Below, piece by piece: positions 1-8,373 of a stretch of 64,000 nucleotides of DNA; the first letter of the stretch is position 1, and every line of letters starts with the position of its first letter. A program made the position numbers and the translations under genes. The notes beneath the pieces are model-generated. The model searched no databases. It worked only from the letters and a program-made list of their open reading frames with translations, and had not been told where the DNA came from. Source of the DNA: Procambarus clarkii. Lineage: Eukaryota > Arthropoda > Malacostraca > Decapoda > Cambaridae. The stretch lies in assembly GCF_040958095.1 (NCBI RefSeq), contig NC_091233.1, positions 21,459,297 through 21,523,296 on the forward strand, given 5' to 3'.

Positions 1-551
1 GTACCCTAAAGGTTGCCATGGGTACCCTAAAGGTTGCCATGGGTACCCTAAAGGTTGCCATGGATGCCATAAGGTTCCCATGGGTGTCATAAAGGTTGCC
101 ATGGGTGCTATAATGGTTGCCATGGGTACCCTAAAGGTTGCCGGGCGCCATAAAGGTTGTCATGGGTGCCATAAAGGTTGCTATGGGTGCCATAAAGGTT
201 GCCATGGGTGCCATAACGGTTGCCATGGGTGCCATAACGGTTGCCATGGGTGCCATAATGGTTGCCATGGGTACCGTAAAGGTTGCCGGGTGCCATAAAG
301 GTTGTCATGGGTGCCATAAAGGTTGCCATGGGTGCCATAATGGTTGCCATGGGTACCCTAAAGGTTGCCGGGTGCCATAAAGGTTGCCATGGGTGCCATA
401 ACGGTTGCCATAAAGGTTGCCATGAGTGCCATAATGGTTGCCATGGGTACCCTAAAAGTTGCCGGGTGCCATAAAGGTTGCCATGGGTGCCATAAAGGTT
501 GCCATGGGTGCCATAATGGTTGCCATGGGTGCCATAATGGTTGCCATAAAC
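1..551. repeat. 21-bp minisatellite
   Basis: About 26 tandem copies of a roughly 21-bp unit built on GGTTGCCATGGGTGCCATAA, with GTACCCTAAA and GGGCGCC variants. Some copies are shortened, for example around 410-425. The array starts before the window. Cys/His/Gly-rich open frames on both strands come from the unit length being divisible by three and are not evidence of a gene. Confidence 0.9.
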
Positions 552-589
552 GAGAAAAGTGGCACGTTAGACAGTATCACCACATACAA

Positions 590-925
590 CAGTGACAGGT
601 AATGACAGTAAGGTTTCCCAACAGCAACAGACAGCAGATTCACGAACATTAACAGTATACTCACAAAAAACGGCAACAGATAGTAGACTCAACAGTGACC
701 ATATACTCACAAGTAACAGCAATAGACAGTAGACTTACAACAGTAAACAGACGTATAAACAGTAGTAGACAGCAGACTCACAAGTAACAGCAATAGACAG
801 TAGACTTACAACAGTAAACAGACGTATAAACAGTAGTAGACAGCAGACTCACAAGTAACAGCAATAGACAGTAGACTCACAACAGTAAACAGACGTGTAA
901 ACAGTAGTAGTCAGCAGACTCACAT
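590..925. repeat. 71-bp tandem repeat with degenerate left flank
   Basis: Three near-identical 71-bp units start near 699, 770 and 841, recognised by CAGCAGACTCACAAGTAACA. From about 590 to 698 the same CAGTAGAC/AACAG vocabulary continues in a more decayed form, so the array is probably older on the left. No coding potential. Confidence 0.8.
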
Positions 926-1124
926 TTAACAACAGAGTATAAGGATAAATTAATTTGAAGATCTATTGGCCTATACGAGACAGCTTCTGTTTACAATCAC
1001 TTCCTCGTATCTTCCATTTAGTTTATGTGGGCTGATGTTCGCCGTTCGATCCCCGACGATCCAAGTGGCTGAGCCCAATCTGTTCCCATCGTCTTATCCC
1101 AGCGCCTTAACCTCGTATCCCTTT

Positions 1125-1295
1125 CAAGAACGCCGCATTCCGTTCGTATGCGATACATACGGCCAACAATTGTCGTATTATAAAATGGAAGCGGCTGGCG
1201 AAATTGACGTATTGTCCCGTTTTCTGTTTGGGGTCCTCTGGTGGGTTAGGAGAGACTACTTTAACTGTTTTCTGGACGTTAAGAAACCTTAGGAG
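1125..1295 (+). mobile_element. Fam-X dispersed repeat copy
   Basis: Contains the blocks CATACGGCCAA, GGAAGCGGCTG and CGTTTTCTGTT followed by GGGTTAGGAGAGACTAC. The same blocks in the same order recur at 35531-35680, and inverted at 15655-15800 and 42395-42510. No coding capacity and no clear terminal repeats, so the class is unknown. Confidence 0.65.
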
Positions 1296-1344
1296 GTCAG
1301 TTGGTCTCTCTCACTCACACACACACACTACGCCCTTACACCTA

Positions 1345-1736
1345 GGCCAGATTCACCAAGCAGTTACGCAAGCACTTACGAACCTGAGGGCCAGATTCAC
1401 GAAGCAGTTACGCAAGCACTTACGAACCTGGGGGCCAGATTCACGAAGCAGTTACGCAAGCACTTACGAACCTGGGGGCCAGATTCACGAAGCAGTTACG
1501 CAAGCACTTACGAACGTGTACATCTTTCCTCAATCTTTGACGGCTTTGTTTACATTTATTAAATAGTTTACAAGCATGAAAACTTGCCAATCAACTGTTG
1601 TTATTGTTATAAACAGCCTCCTGGTGCTTCGGAGCTCATTAACTGTTTAATAATTGTAAACAAAGCCGCCGAAGATTGAGAAAAGATGTACAGGTTCGTA
1701 AGTGCTTGCGTAACTGCTTCGTGAATCCGGCCCCTG
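1345..1736. mobile_element. MITE-1 with four tandem copies of its left end
   Basis: Left side: four 44-bp units each with AGATTCACGAAGCAGTTACG, then GTGTACATCTTTCC and a CTTTGACGGCTTTGTTTAC segment. Right side (about 1660-1735) carries the reverse complement of these blocks: GTAAACAAAGCCGCCGAAG, GAAAAGATGTAC, then one inverted terminal unit. This is a non-autonomous element with inverted repeats of about 75 bp around a core of about 120 bp, whose left terminal unit has been multiplied. A second copy with a much longer array is at 30883-32427. Confidence 0.75.
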
Positions 1737-2109
1737 ATTAAGCCTGGTATTTACAGTTAATATACCAATATCACCAAACTTTATCTGATAAAAGCGTCTT
1801 AGTACAGGTGATTTATTAACTATCTTATCTCCTTTATTGATCCTCAAAACTGCTCAATAAAAACTGCCCTCAAGGAGGAAGGGAAGATGTTACTCCTATC
1901 TTCAAGTCAATCAATCCTAGCATCCTAATAGTCCAATACAAATTAAATAAATAAAACATTATAAACCGAAGAACTGGTAAGAATGTTTACCTGAACCTAG
2001 TCCAAGGCGAAGAGCTTTATCTCACTGAGCGAAACACTGAGAATAGTTCCAGGGTTTAGTGCTGTTCTCCAGAGATCCAGCAGGTTGTTAGTGAGGCCCT
2101 TGGGGGAGT
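1737..2109. other. No feature seen
   Basis: AT-rich unique sequence. I see no gene, no repeat array and no convincing RNA structure. Confidence 0.5.
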
Positions 2110-2630
2110 GGTGACCTCTTGGTTGCAAGGGGGCTGCAGGTGTTGGTTGCAGGGGGGGCTGCAGGTGTTGGTTGCAAGGGGGCTGCAGGTGTTGGTTGCA
2201 AGGGGGCTGCAGGTGTTGGTTGCAAGGGGGCTGCAGGTGTTGGTTGCAAGGGGGCTGGTGTTGGTTGCAAGGGGGCTGCAGGTGTTGGTTGCAAGGGGGC
2301 TGCAGATATTGGTTGCAAGGGGGCTGAAGGTGTTGGTTGCAAGGGGGCTGCAGGTGTTGGTTGCAAGGGGGCTGCAGGTGTTGGTTGCAAGGGGGCTGCA
2401 GGTGTTGGTTGCAAGGGGGCTGCAGATATTGGTTGCAAGGGGGCTGAAGGTGTTGGTTGCAAGGGGGCTGCAGGTGTTGGTTGCAAGGGGGCTGCAGGTG
2501 TTGGTTGCAAGGGGGCTGGTGTTGGTTGCAAGGGGGCTGCAGGTATTGATTGCAAGGGGGGGGGCTGCAGGTATTGATTGCAAGGGGGCTGCAGGTGTTG
2601 GTTGCAAGGGGGCTGCAGGTATTGCTAACA
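2110..2630. repeat. 24-bp minisatellite with 120-bp super-unit
   Basis: About 21 copies of a 24-bp unit (GGTTGCAAGGGGGCTGCAGG plus GTGTT), with a few 21-bp copies lacking one GCA. The variant pair CAGATATTGG then CTGAAGG occurs near 2303 and again near 2423, so part of the array was duplicated as a block of five units. All six frames are open for long stretches because 24 and 21 are multiples of three. I do not call a protein. Confidence 0.9.
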
Positions 2631-2649
2631 TGGCGTCTCCAAGATGGAA

Positions 2650-2905
2650 CAGGTGACATGGAGCATGAAATAGAAATTCCCGCCAATTGGGCACTTTTGT
2701 TAACCGCCCGGTACAGGAAGCCATTACCTCTGACCGCTCGAAAAGTTCCAATGAGCCAATTAAATCCTCAAGTCCACTATAGAACCTCGAAATCACCCGC
2801 GGTACGTGATTGGCTGAGAGGATCACGTCACCCCCGGGTACCTGATATGATTGGCTCAGAGGATCACGTCGCTAACGGCTCCATGATGTGATTGGCCGAA
2901 ATGAG
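2650..2905. promoter_or_regulatory. Candidate promoter-like CCAAT/CRE cluster
   Basis: CCAAT or its reverse ATTGG occurs near 2683, 2756, 2809, 2850 and 2891. The last three are spaced about 40 bp apart, and two sit in a repeated block ATTGGCTGAGAGGATCACGT, which also holds a CRE-like TCACGTCA. The patch is more GC-rich than its surroundings. CCAAT boxes are typical NF-Y sites, but no gene start is visible next to it, so this is a weak regulatory call. It could simply be a short tandem duplication. Confidence 0.3.
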
Positions 2906-3654
2906 GATTTCAATGGAAGACCCCAAAAAAAAAAGTTTCTGAATCCAGAGAAGTCTACAAAAAATTCAATAATTAAGAGGAAATTGTAGAAATTCTATTG
3001 ACCATTGCAAGGAAACTCCTATTGACCCTTAGACAAAGCAGGTTTGGTCTAAGTGTCCTTTTGTACTACCATTCAAGTACATTTATTGGGACAAAGTAGC
3101 TTAGGCTACTTCAACCCTCTTTCACTCCCGTTCTCCCTCAGACAATTGGAGACTGAATGACTGTTACCAAGACCGGGAGGCAATCTTAAGGAGTCGGGGA
3201 AGTAGGTCATTAAGGCGAGTCAACGAGGGTGATAAGACATGATAGTCGGCGCAGAACAAAAGGATTTGATAACAGCCAACGCGCAATGAAACGTAAACAA
3301 ATATATCAGAACACAATCGGGAATTCGGGAAAAAACATTCATGGCTATATTTTTCGCTATCTACTAACGAGTTATTACTGAATCTACTAAAGAGTTATTA
3401 TTGAATCAATACGTCCCTATACTGTGTAATCAATACACTACTAACTTTATATATAACTCTTGATTACTTTATAACAATGGTTCCTTATGATCTTCCTACA
3501 TCTGCTGTGTATTGATATGAAACAGATACGCACATATTACACATATTTAGGTCAATTTGATTCCTAAATTAATAATTTTCAATTTGAAAATTTATCATGG
3601 AAAGTATATTTATTAAACTTATCTAGACAAACGACGTTGGCGTAACTATGATCC
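2906..3654. other. No feature seen
   Basis: AT-rich intergenic sequence with short A tracts near 2925-2935. No gene, array or recognisable transposon. Confidence 0.5.
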
Positions 3655-3766
3655 TAATTTAACATTATTGGAGCATTGACATTATTGTGTTTGAAGGTAA
3701 ACTACGTTAATTTAACATCATTGGAGCTTCAACGTTATCGTGTTTGAAGGTAAACTATGTTGATTT
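3655..3766. repeat. 53-bp direct duplication
   Basis: Two adjacent diverged copies starting at 3655 and 3708, each with TAATTTAACAT, TATTGGAGC and GTGTTTGAAGGTAAACTA. A simple local tandem duplication. Confidence 0.7.
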
Positions 3767-4304
3767 AACACCAACAATTAACATTTACCCGGTGGGAAGT
3801 GAAGGCACACAAGCAGCCAGATATAATGAGACCTGGGAGGGTAGGAGAGTGGCCCTGGTTGTGGAGGGAGCCGGCTGGTGTAGGCGGGTACAACATGTTT
3901 GTCCACTGAGCCTTTCTGGACCCCGCAGGAGCGGCCGGATATAAACAAACTTGGCGAAGCGTGATTTCTCGTGTCTCTTGGACTTGCTGTTGTATAATCA
4001 TGGTAAAATTGATCTTAATTTGATATGAATGATGCTTTTATAATTAAATTCACTTTTTAATACATTTTCTTTCAATTTGGTGTTTAATGGGAGACTTATC
4101 GCTTACAATACTGCAGGAAATCGAGAACAAATTCATATTAAAAGAGAGTTGTTTTCTTAATATTAAAATTGAATATATCGAAGAGCACAGGAAATATGTC
4201 CAATATAAACCTCTCAAAATCTTAATATGGCTGTTATATTTTGACTCAAGACGCAACTTGATAAGCCTATCCTCTCGAGCGCTCACGACGTAACTAAACT
4301 GATG
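3767..4304. other. No supported gene
   Basis: An open frame of 68 codons (4087-4293, plus) has no recognisable motif and sits in AT-rich sequence. I regard it as chance. Confidence 0.4.
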
Positions 4305-4375
4305 TATTAAGTTGCCTGAGCCTAACCTAACAGAAGACCCACGAGTAGAAAACGGCACATCACGTCAATTTTGAG
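4305..4375 (-). mobile_element. Fam-X fragment
   Basis: CCTAACCTAACAGAAGACCC followed by GAAAACGG and ACGTCA matches the CCTACCAGAGGACCC...GAAAACGGGACAGTACGTCA block of the Fam-X copies at 15655 and 42395, but is more diverged. Confidence 0.45.
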
Positions 4376-4525
4376 ATCCGCATTGAAGTTTGGTACGTCG
4401 GTTATTGTTCTTAGGGGAATACATGGGTTAAAATGCCATGATGTACAGTTTCAAAGGTCGGGTTGCTCCGTTTTCTGTGTGATAAACGATTTATGGAAAT
4501 TTAATTCTAATTACCTATGATCTTG

Positions 4526-4548
4526 ACACACACACACGCACGCACACA

Positions 4549-4619
<71 letters not shown>

Positions 4620-4627
4620 GCACGCAC

Positions 4628-4678
<51 letters not shown>
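4526..4678. repeat. (CA)n/(CGCA)n microsatellite
   Basis: About 150 bp of CA dinucleotides with two interspersed CGCA blocks. Its Cys/Val and Thr/His frames are not genes. Confidence 0.95.
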
Positions 4679-4679
<1 letters not shown>

Positions 4680-4684
4680 GTTGT

Positions 4685-4772
4685 TGTGGCTCTTGTGGCT
4701 TAGTGGTGAAAGTACTGGACACGCGCATGGAGCTCCTGGCTGTCTGGGTTCGAATCCCTCCCCAGGGATGAA
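4685..4772 (+). mobile_element. tRNA-like SINE head
   Basis: Pol III style internal promoter: box A-like GTGGCTTAGTGGTGAAAG and box B GGTTCGAATCC about 40 bp later. It lies directly after the CA microsatellite. The stems are imperfect, so I read it as a tRNA-derived SINE remnant, not a functional tRNA. Confidence 0.45.
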
Positions 4773-4959
4773 GGATTTGAACACTTTCTCAAGAGACAAG
4801 CTACACGCATACGACTGCTGCGCAACACAATAGCAACGTTGAAACTGAACACCACAATGTCCTCAGGAGACGAGAGAAAGGCAAAACTGCTGAGATTTAT
4901 CTAAAACTTTGATCAATTGACCTGATCAAAGAATTTACACACAAGCAAGAAAACAGGGG

Positions 4960-5198
4960 CCTCGTAGCCTGGTGGATAGCGCGCAGGACTCGTAATTCTG
5001 TGGCGCGGGTTCGATTCCCGCACGAGGCAGAAACAAATGGGCAAAGTTTCTTTCACCCTGAATGCCCCTGTTACCTAGCAGTAAATAGGTACCTGGGTGT
5101 TAGTCAGCTGTCAAGGGCTGCTTCCTGGGGGTGGAGGCCTGGTCGAGGACCGGGCCGCGGGGACACTAAAGCCCCGAAATCATCTCAAGATAACCTCT
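4960..5198 (+). mobile_element. SINE-1 (tRNA-Thr-derived), full length
   Basis: The 5' head folds as a tRNA: acceptor arms GCCTCGT (4960) and ACGAGGC (5022-5028) pair perfectly, the T arm is GCGGG-TTCGATT-CCCGC, and the anticodon loop CTCGTAA gives anticodon CGT (Thr). The body (GTTACCTAGCAGTAAATAGG, GGCTGCTTCCTGGGGG) and the tail from GGAGGCCTGGTCGAGGACC to CTCAAGATAACC are shared by all SINE-1 copies here. The tail matches a LINE 3' end at 50150-50215, the usual arrangement for a SINE mobilised by a partner LINE. Confidence 0.85.
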
Positions 5199-5424
5199 TC
5201 ATGCCAGAACGCTGCACAAAATTGAACACTGGAAAATGTATCCACAAAACAGATAAATTTTTATTGTAATGCATTTTTATTGATGTAAAAATGCATAATA
5301 TAGGAGAATTGATGATAAACATGTAGGAATGATTACCTATAGGTGATTAAAGGGGAATAGAGTTGGTGTGAACAAATGCCCATTGGATGGGGGGGGGGGG
5401 TGAATTTGTATTGTCAATGGGGGG

Positions 5425-5541
5425 AAGACCTGGGTAAATACTGGTTTCAAAATTGTGTTGTTGGTTTAATGGAACAAATTATCAGGTAACATATCTATGT
5501 TTCAGGCGTAGGTTAGTCATAGGAATTTGGGTGATTGCAAA
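5425..5541 (+). mobile_element. LINE-D C-terminal fragment
   Basis: Translates in part as EDLGKYWFQNCVVGLMEQ, resembling the conserved end of LINE reverse-transcriptase ORFs (F.NRVVDLWN type), then reaches GGCGTAGGTTAG and ATAGGAGCTGCCTCGTATGG. The same coding block recurs at 8190-8262. The 3' part recurs unexpanded at 18870-18960, 21362-21475 and 48842-48935. It runs straight into the 24-bp array. Confidence 0.6.
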
Positions 5542-6650
5542 TAGGAGCTGCCTCGTATGGACCAATAGGAGCTGCCTCGTATGGACCAATAGGAGCTGCC
5601 TCGTATGGACCAATAGGAGCTGCCTCGTATGGACCAATAGGAGCTGCCTCGTATGGACCAATAGGAGCTGCCTCGTATGGACCAATAGGAGCTGCCTCGT
5701 ATGGACCAATAGGAGCTGCCTCGTATGGACCAATAGGAGCTGCCTCGTATGGACCAATAGGAGCTGCCTCGTATGGACCAATAGGAGCTGCCTCGTATGG
5801 ACCAATAGGAGCCGCCTCGTATGGACCAATAGGAGCTGCCTCGCTTGGACCAATAGGAGCTGCCTCGTATGGACCAATAGGAGCTGCCTCGTATGGACCA
5901 ATAGGAGCTGCCTCGTATGGACCAATAGGAGCTGCCTCGCTTGGACCAATAGGAGCTGCCTCGCTTGGACCAATAGGAGCTGCCTCGTATGGACCAATAG
6001 GAGCTGCCTCGTATGGACCAATAGGAGCTGCCTCGTATGGACCAATAGGAGCTGCCTCGTATGGACCAATAGCAGCTGCCTCGTATGGACCAATAGGAGC
6101 TGCCTCGTATGGACCAATAGGAGCTGCCTCGTATGGACCAATAGGAGCTGCCTCGTATGGACCAATAGCAGCTGCCTCGTATGGACCAATAGGAGCTGCC
6201 TCGTATGGACCAATAGCAGCTGCCTCGTATGGACCAATAGGAGCTGCCTCGTATGGACCAATAGCAGCTGCCTCGTATGGACCAATAGGAGCTGCCTCGT
6301 ATGGACCAATAGCAGCTGCCTCGTATGGACCAATAGGAGCTGCCTCGTATGGACCAATAGGAGCTGCCTCGTATGGACCAATAGGAGCTGCCTCGTATGG
6401 ACCAATAGGAGCTGCCTCGTATGGACCAATAGGAGCTGCCTCGTATGGACCAATAGGAGCTGCCTCGTATGGACCAATAGGAGCTGCCTCGTATGGACCA
6501 ATAGCAGCTGCCTCGTATGGACCAATAGGAGCTGCCTCGTATGGACCAATAGGAGCTGCCTCGTATGGACCAATAGGAGCTGCCTCGTATGGACCAATAG
6601 GAGCTGCCTCGTATGGACCAATAGGAGCTGCCTCGTATGGACCAATAGGT
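5542..6650. repeat. 24-bp array, ~46 copies, inside a LINE-D 3' end
   Basis: Exact 24-bp units (AGGAGCTGCCTCGTATGGAC plus CAAT) with few variants: CTTGGACC in three units, AGCAGCTGCC in several. No unit length changes are visible. Left flank (GGCGTAGGTTAG) and right flank (CAATAGGTCTTCT) are the two sides of the same spot in unexpanded LINE-D copies, so this is an internal expansion. Frames of about 400 codons on both strands follow from the unit size. Confidence 0.93.
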
Positions 6651-6655
6651 CTTCT

Positions 6656-7000
6656 ATATTATTATATATTCTCATGTCCTTATATATCAGTCCATCCTCC
6701 TGTTTTCCGGAAAACTGTTTTCGACTTGTGTTGCAAAGACAAACCTAACCTAACCTTCCAGGTCCTAATACACGATATCTAAGGCTTAATATAGTACATA
6801 TGTATACTATACTAGACCTAAGAATATTTCTTTTTTTTTTTAGCTTCATTTTTGTCAGGCTCTTATAAAGTATACAGTACAAAGTTCTATCTAATTGTTT
6901 AGAACGTCAAGTTCTAAGTGCTTAGAACGTCAATCTTTTTACTATAGTTACCAAAACTACTATCTAAACATGGGAATAGGTTGTAAACATTGTGTTTAAA
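6656..7000. other. LINE-D right flank and AT-rich sequence
   Basis: Right border of the array, then AT-rich sequence with a T10 run near 6830 and a short CCTAACCTAACC motif near 6743. No gene. Confidence 0.45.
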
Positions 7001-7155
7001 GGTAAATTTCAAATATGCTGAATAAAATAAATCAGAAAATAATATTTATTATATTATAATATAGTGAATAAACCCTATCATGGGTAGTAGGCATCCATGG
7101 GTAAAGAATTACCTAACAGGTAAAATTCAAATATGCTGAATGAAGTAAATAAATT
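7001..7155 (+). repeat. Duplicated segment with LINE RT scrap
   Basis: A block AGGTAAATTTCAAATATGCTG near 7001 recurs near 7118. Just before the second copy, ATGGGTAAAGAATTACCTAACAGG translates as WVKNYLTG when read from the TGG, like the LINE reverse-transcriptase segment between motifs A and B also present at 7815-7860. A decayed remnant. Confidence 0.4.
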
Positions 7156-7404
7156 GACTGTTTAGTGTTGAGAGACTAGACAACTTTTCAGACTGATTCA
7201 GACATTTAAAAAAAAAAACTTTAGAAAAAGGCTGAGGCAAACAGACATGGAAATTGTGCTTTGGAGTAATGTGCTTGAATAACAGAAAGGCTCTTCCTAC
7301 ATTTCAAAGGCTCCAGCCACAGATTCAAGTGTTTCGGAAATTCAAAAAAAATTGTGTTTCTCAAGTTTGCTGTTTGTCTTGGAGTTCCTCACAATTTTAA
7401 ATCG

Positions 7405-7455
7405 TACACACACACAAACACACACGCACGCACGCACACACACACACACACGCAC
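7405..7455. repeat. (CA)n/(CGCA)n microsatellite
   Basis: Short CA-type tract directly 5' of a truncated LINE-A copy. Confidence 0.9.
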
Positions 7456-7650
7456 GAATTTTTTCAGTGTCAGGGTAGTTAACAAATGGAATGCATTAGG
7501 CAGTGATGTGGTGGAGGCTGACTCCATACACAGTTTCAAGTGTAGATATGATAGAGCCCAGTAGGCTCAGGAACCTGTACACCAGTTGATTGACAGTTGA
7601 GAGGCGGGACCAAAGAGCCAGAGCTCAACCCCCGCAAACACAACTAGGTG
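7456..7650 (+). mobile_element. LINE-A, 5'-truncated 3' end
   Basis: Encodes FFSVRVVNKWNALG...SFKCRYDRAQ then TAG: the C-terminal signature of a non-LTR retrotransposon reverse-transcriptase ORF. The 3' UTR (CAGTTGATTGACAGTTGAGA, GCGGGACCAAAGAGCC) ends in AACTAGGTGAGTAC and CA-type sequence. Other copies: 43042, 51548, 52095 and, inverted, 40638. Only the last ~35 codons survive. Confidence 0.8.
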
Positions 7651-7712
7651 AGTACGCACGCATGCACGCACCCCTCGCACTTACGCACGCAAACGGCAGT
7701 GAAGGTTGGGCA

Positions 7713-7862
7713 GATTGCGTATTTCAGGACTGGCAAAAAGCCTTTGACACAGTACCTCAGACGAGATTGAGATATAAACTTGAAAGGCAGGAGAAGTAAG
7801 CGGAAAAGCCTTAACATGGGTAAGGAATTACCTAACAGGAGTCAGAGAGCAACAGTAAGGGA
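7713..7862 (+). pseudogene. LINE reverse transcriptase fragment (motif A region)
   Basis: Reads VFQDWQKAFDTVPQTRLRYKL, matching RT motif A (F.DF.KAFDTVPH..L), including the aspartate expected in the catalytic position. After a break, TGGGTAAGGAATTACCTAAC reads WVRNYLTG..., the next conserved RT stretch. The part between is deleted and stops follow, so this is a dead fragment. SINE-1 begins right after it. Confidence 0.7.
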
Positions 7863-8096
7863 GCCGGTGGCCGAGTGGACAGAACACTGGACGCGTGATC
7901 TTGTGGTCCCGGGTTCGATCCCAGGCGCCGGTGAGAAACAATGGGCAGAGTTTCTTTTATCCTGATGCTCCTGTTACCTAGCAGTAAATAGGTACCTGGG
8001 AGTTAGTCAGCTGTCACGGGCTGCTTCCTAGGGGTGGAGGCTTGAGGACCGGGCCGCGGGGACACTAAAGCCCCGAAATCATCTCAAGATAAGGTG
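7858..8096 (+). mobile_element. SINE-1 copy
   Basis: Head GGGAGCCGGTGGCCGAGTGG with box B GGTTCGATCCCAGG, the GTTACCTAGCAGTAAATAGG body and an almost complete tail. A few bases (CCTGGTCG) are missing before AGGACCGGGCCGCGGGG. Confidence 0.85.
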
Positions 8097-8189
8097 GGTA
8101 AGAAGTTAAAACTGACGTATAGATTACCTCAACGACCGGTGCTGGCTATTTCTTATATATCTAAACGACCTACTTTGTGTTGAAGATCA

Positions 8190-8262
8190 ATAGGGAAGAC
8201 CTGGGTAAATACTGGTTTGAAAACAGTGTTGCTGGTTTAAGGAACAAATTATCAGGTATAGC
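8190..8262 (+). mobile_element. LINE-D coding scrap
   Basis: Matches 5425-5490: GAAGACCTGGGTAAATACTG and GGAACAAATTATCAGGTA. Translates as EDLGKYWFENSVAGL. Ends without the downstream GGAGCTGCC part. Confidence 0.55.
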
Positions 8263-8308
8263 GGGAGCCCACCCTGCAATAAACAAAAAAAAATTGCTCC
8301 TGACCCCA

Positions 8309-8346
8309 GCACGGATTCACACCGTACTCGAGGTGTGAATCCGTGC
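8309..8346. other. Perfect 15-bp hairpin beyond the gene's stop
   Basis: GCACGGATTCACACC (8309-8323) and its exact reverse complement (8332-8346) enclose an 8-nt loop. It lies 27 bp beyond the stop codon of the minus-strand gene, so it would be in the 3' UTR. ATCCGTG is repeated just after it. A 3'-UTR role is possible but unproven, and it could be a transposon end. Confidence 0.5.
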
Positions 8347-8373
8347 GAATCCGTGTGAATCCGAGACGACTCA

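Noticed and set aside
4087-4293. Small gene of 68 codons
   Set aside because: AT-rich, no motif, no second line of evidence; such frames are expected by chance.
4960-5028. Functional tRNA-Thr gene
   Set aside because: The cloverleaf is good, but it is fused to the SINE-1 body and tail found at many other places, so it is a SINE head.
5453-6782. Frames of 397-431 codons (GAASYGPI / NRSCLVWT / HTRQLLLV repeats)
   Set aside because: By-product of a 24-bp array; several frames on both strands are open at once, and unexpanded copies show it is a LINE tail.
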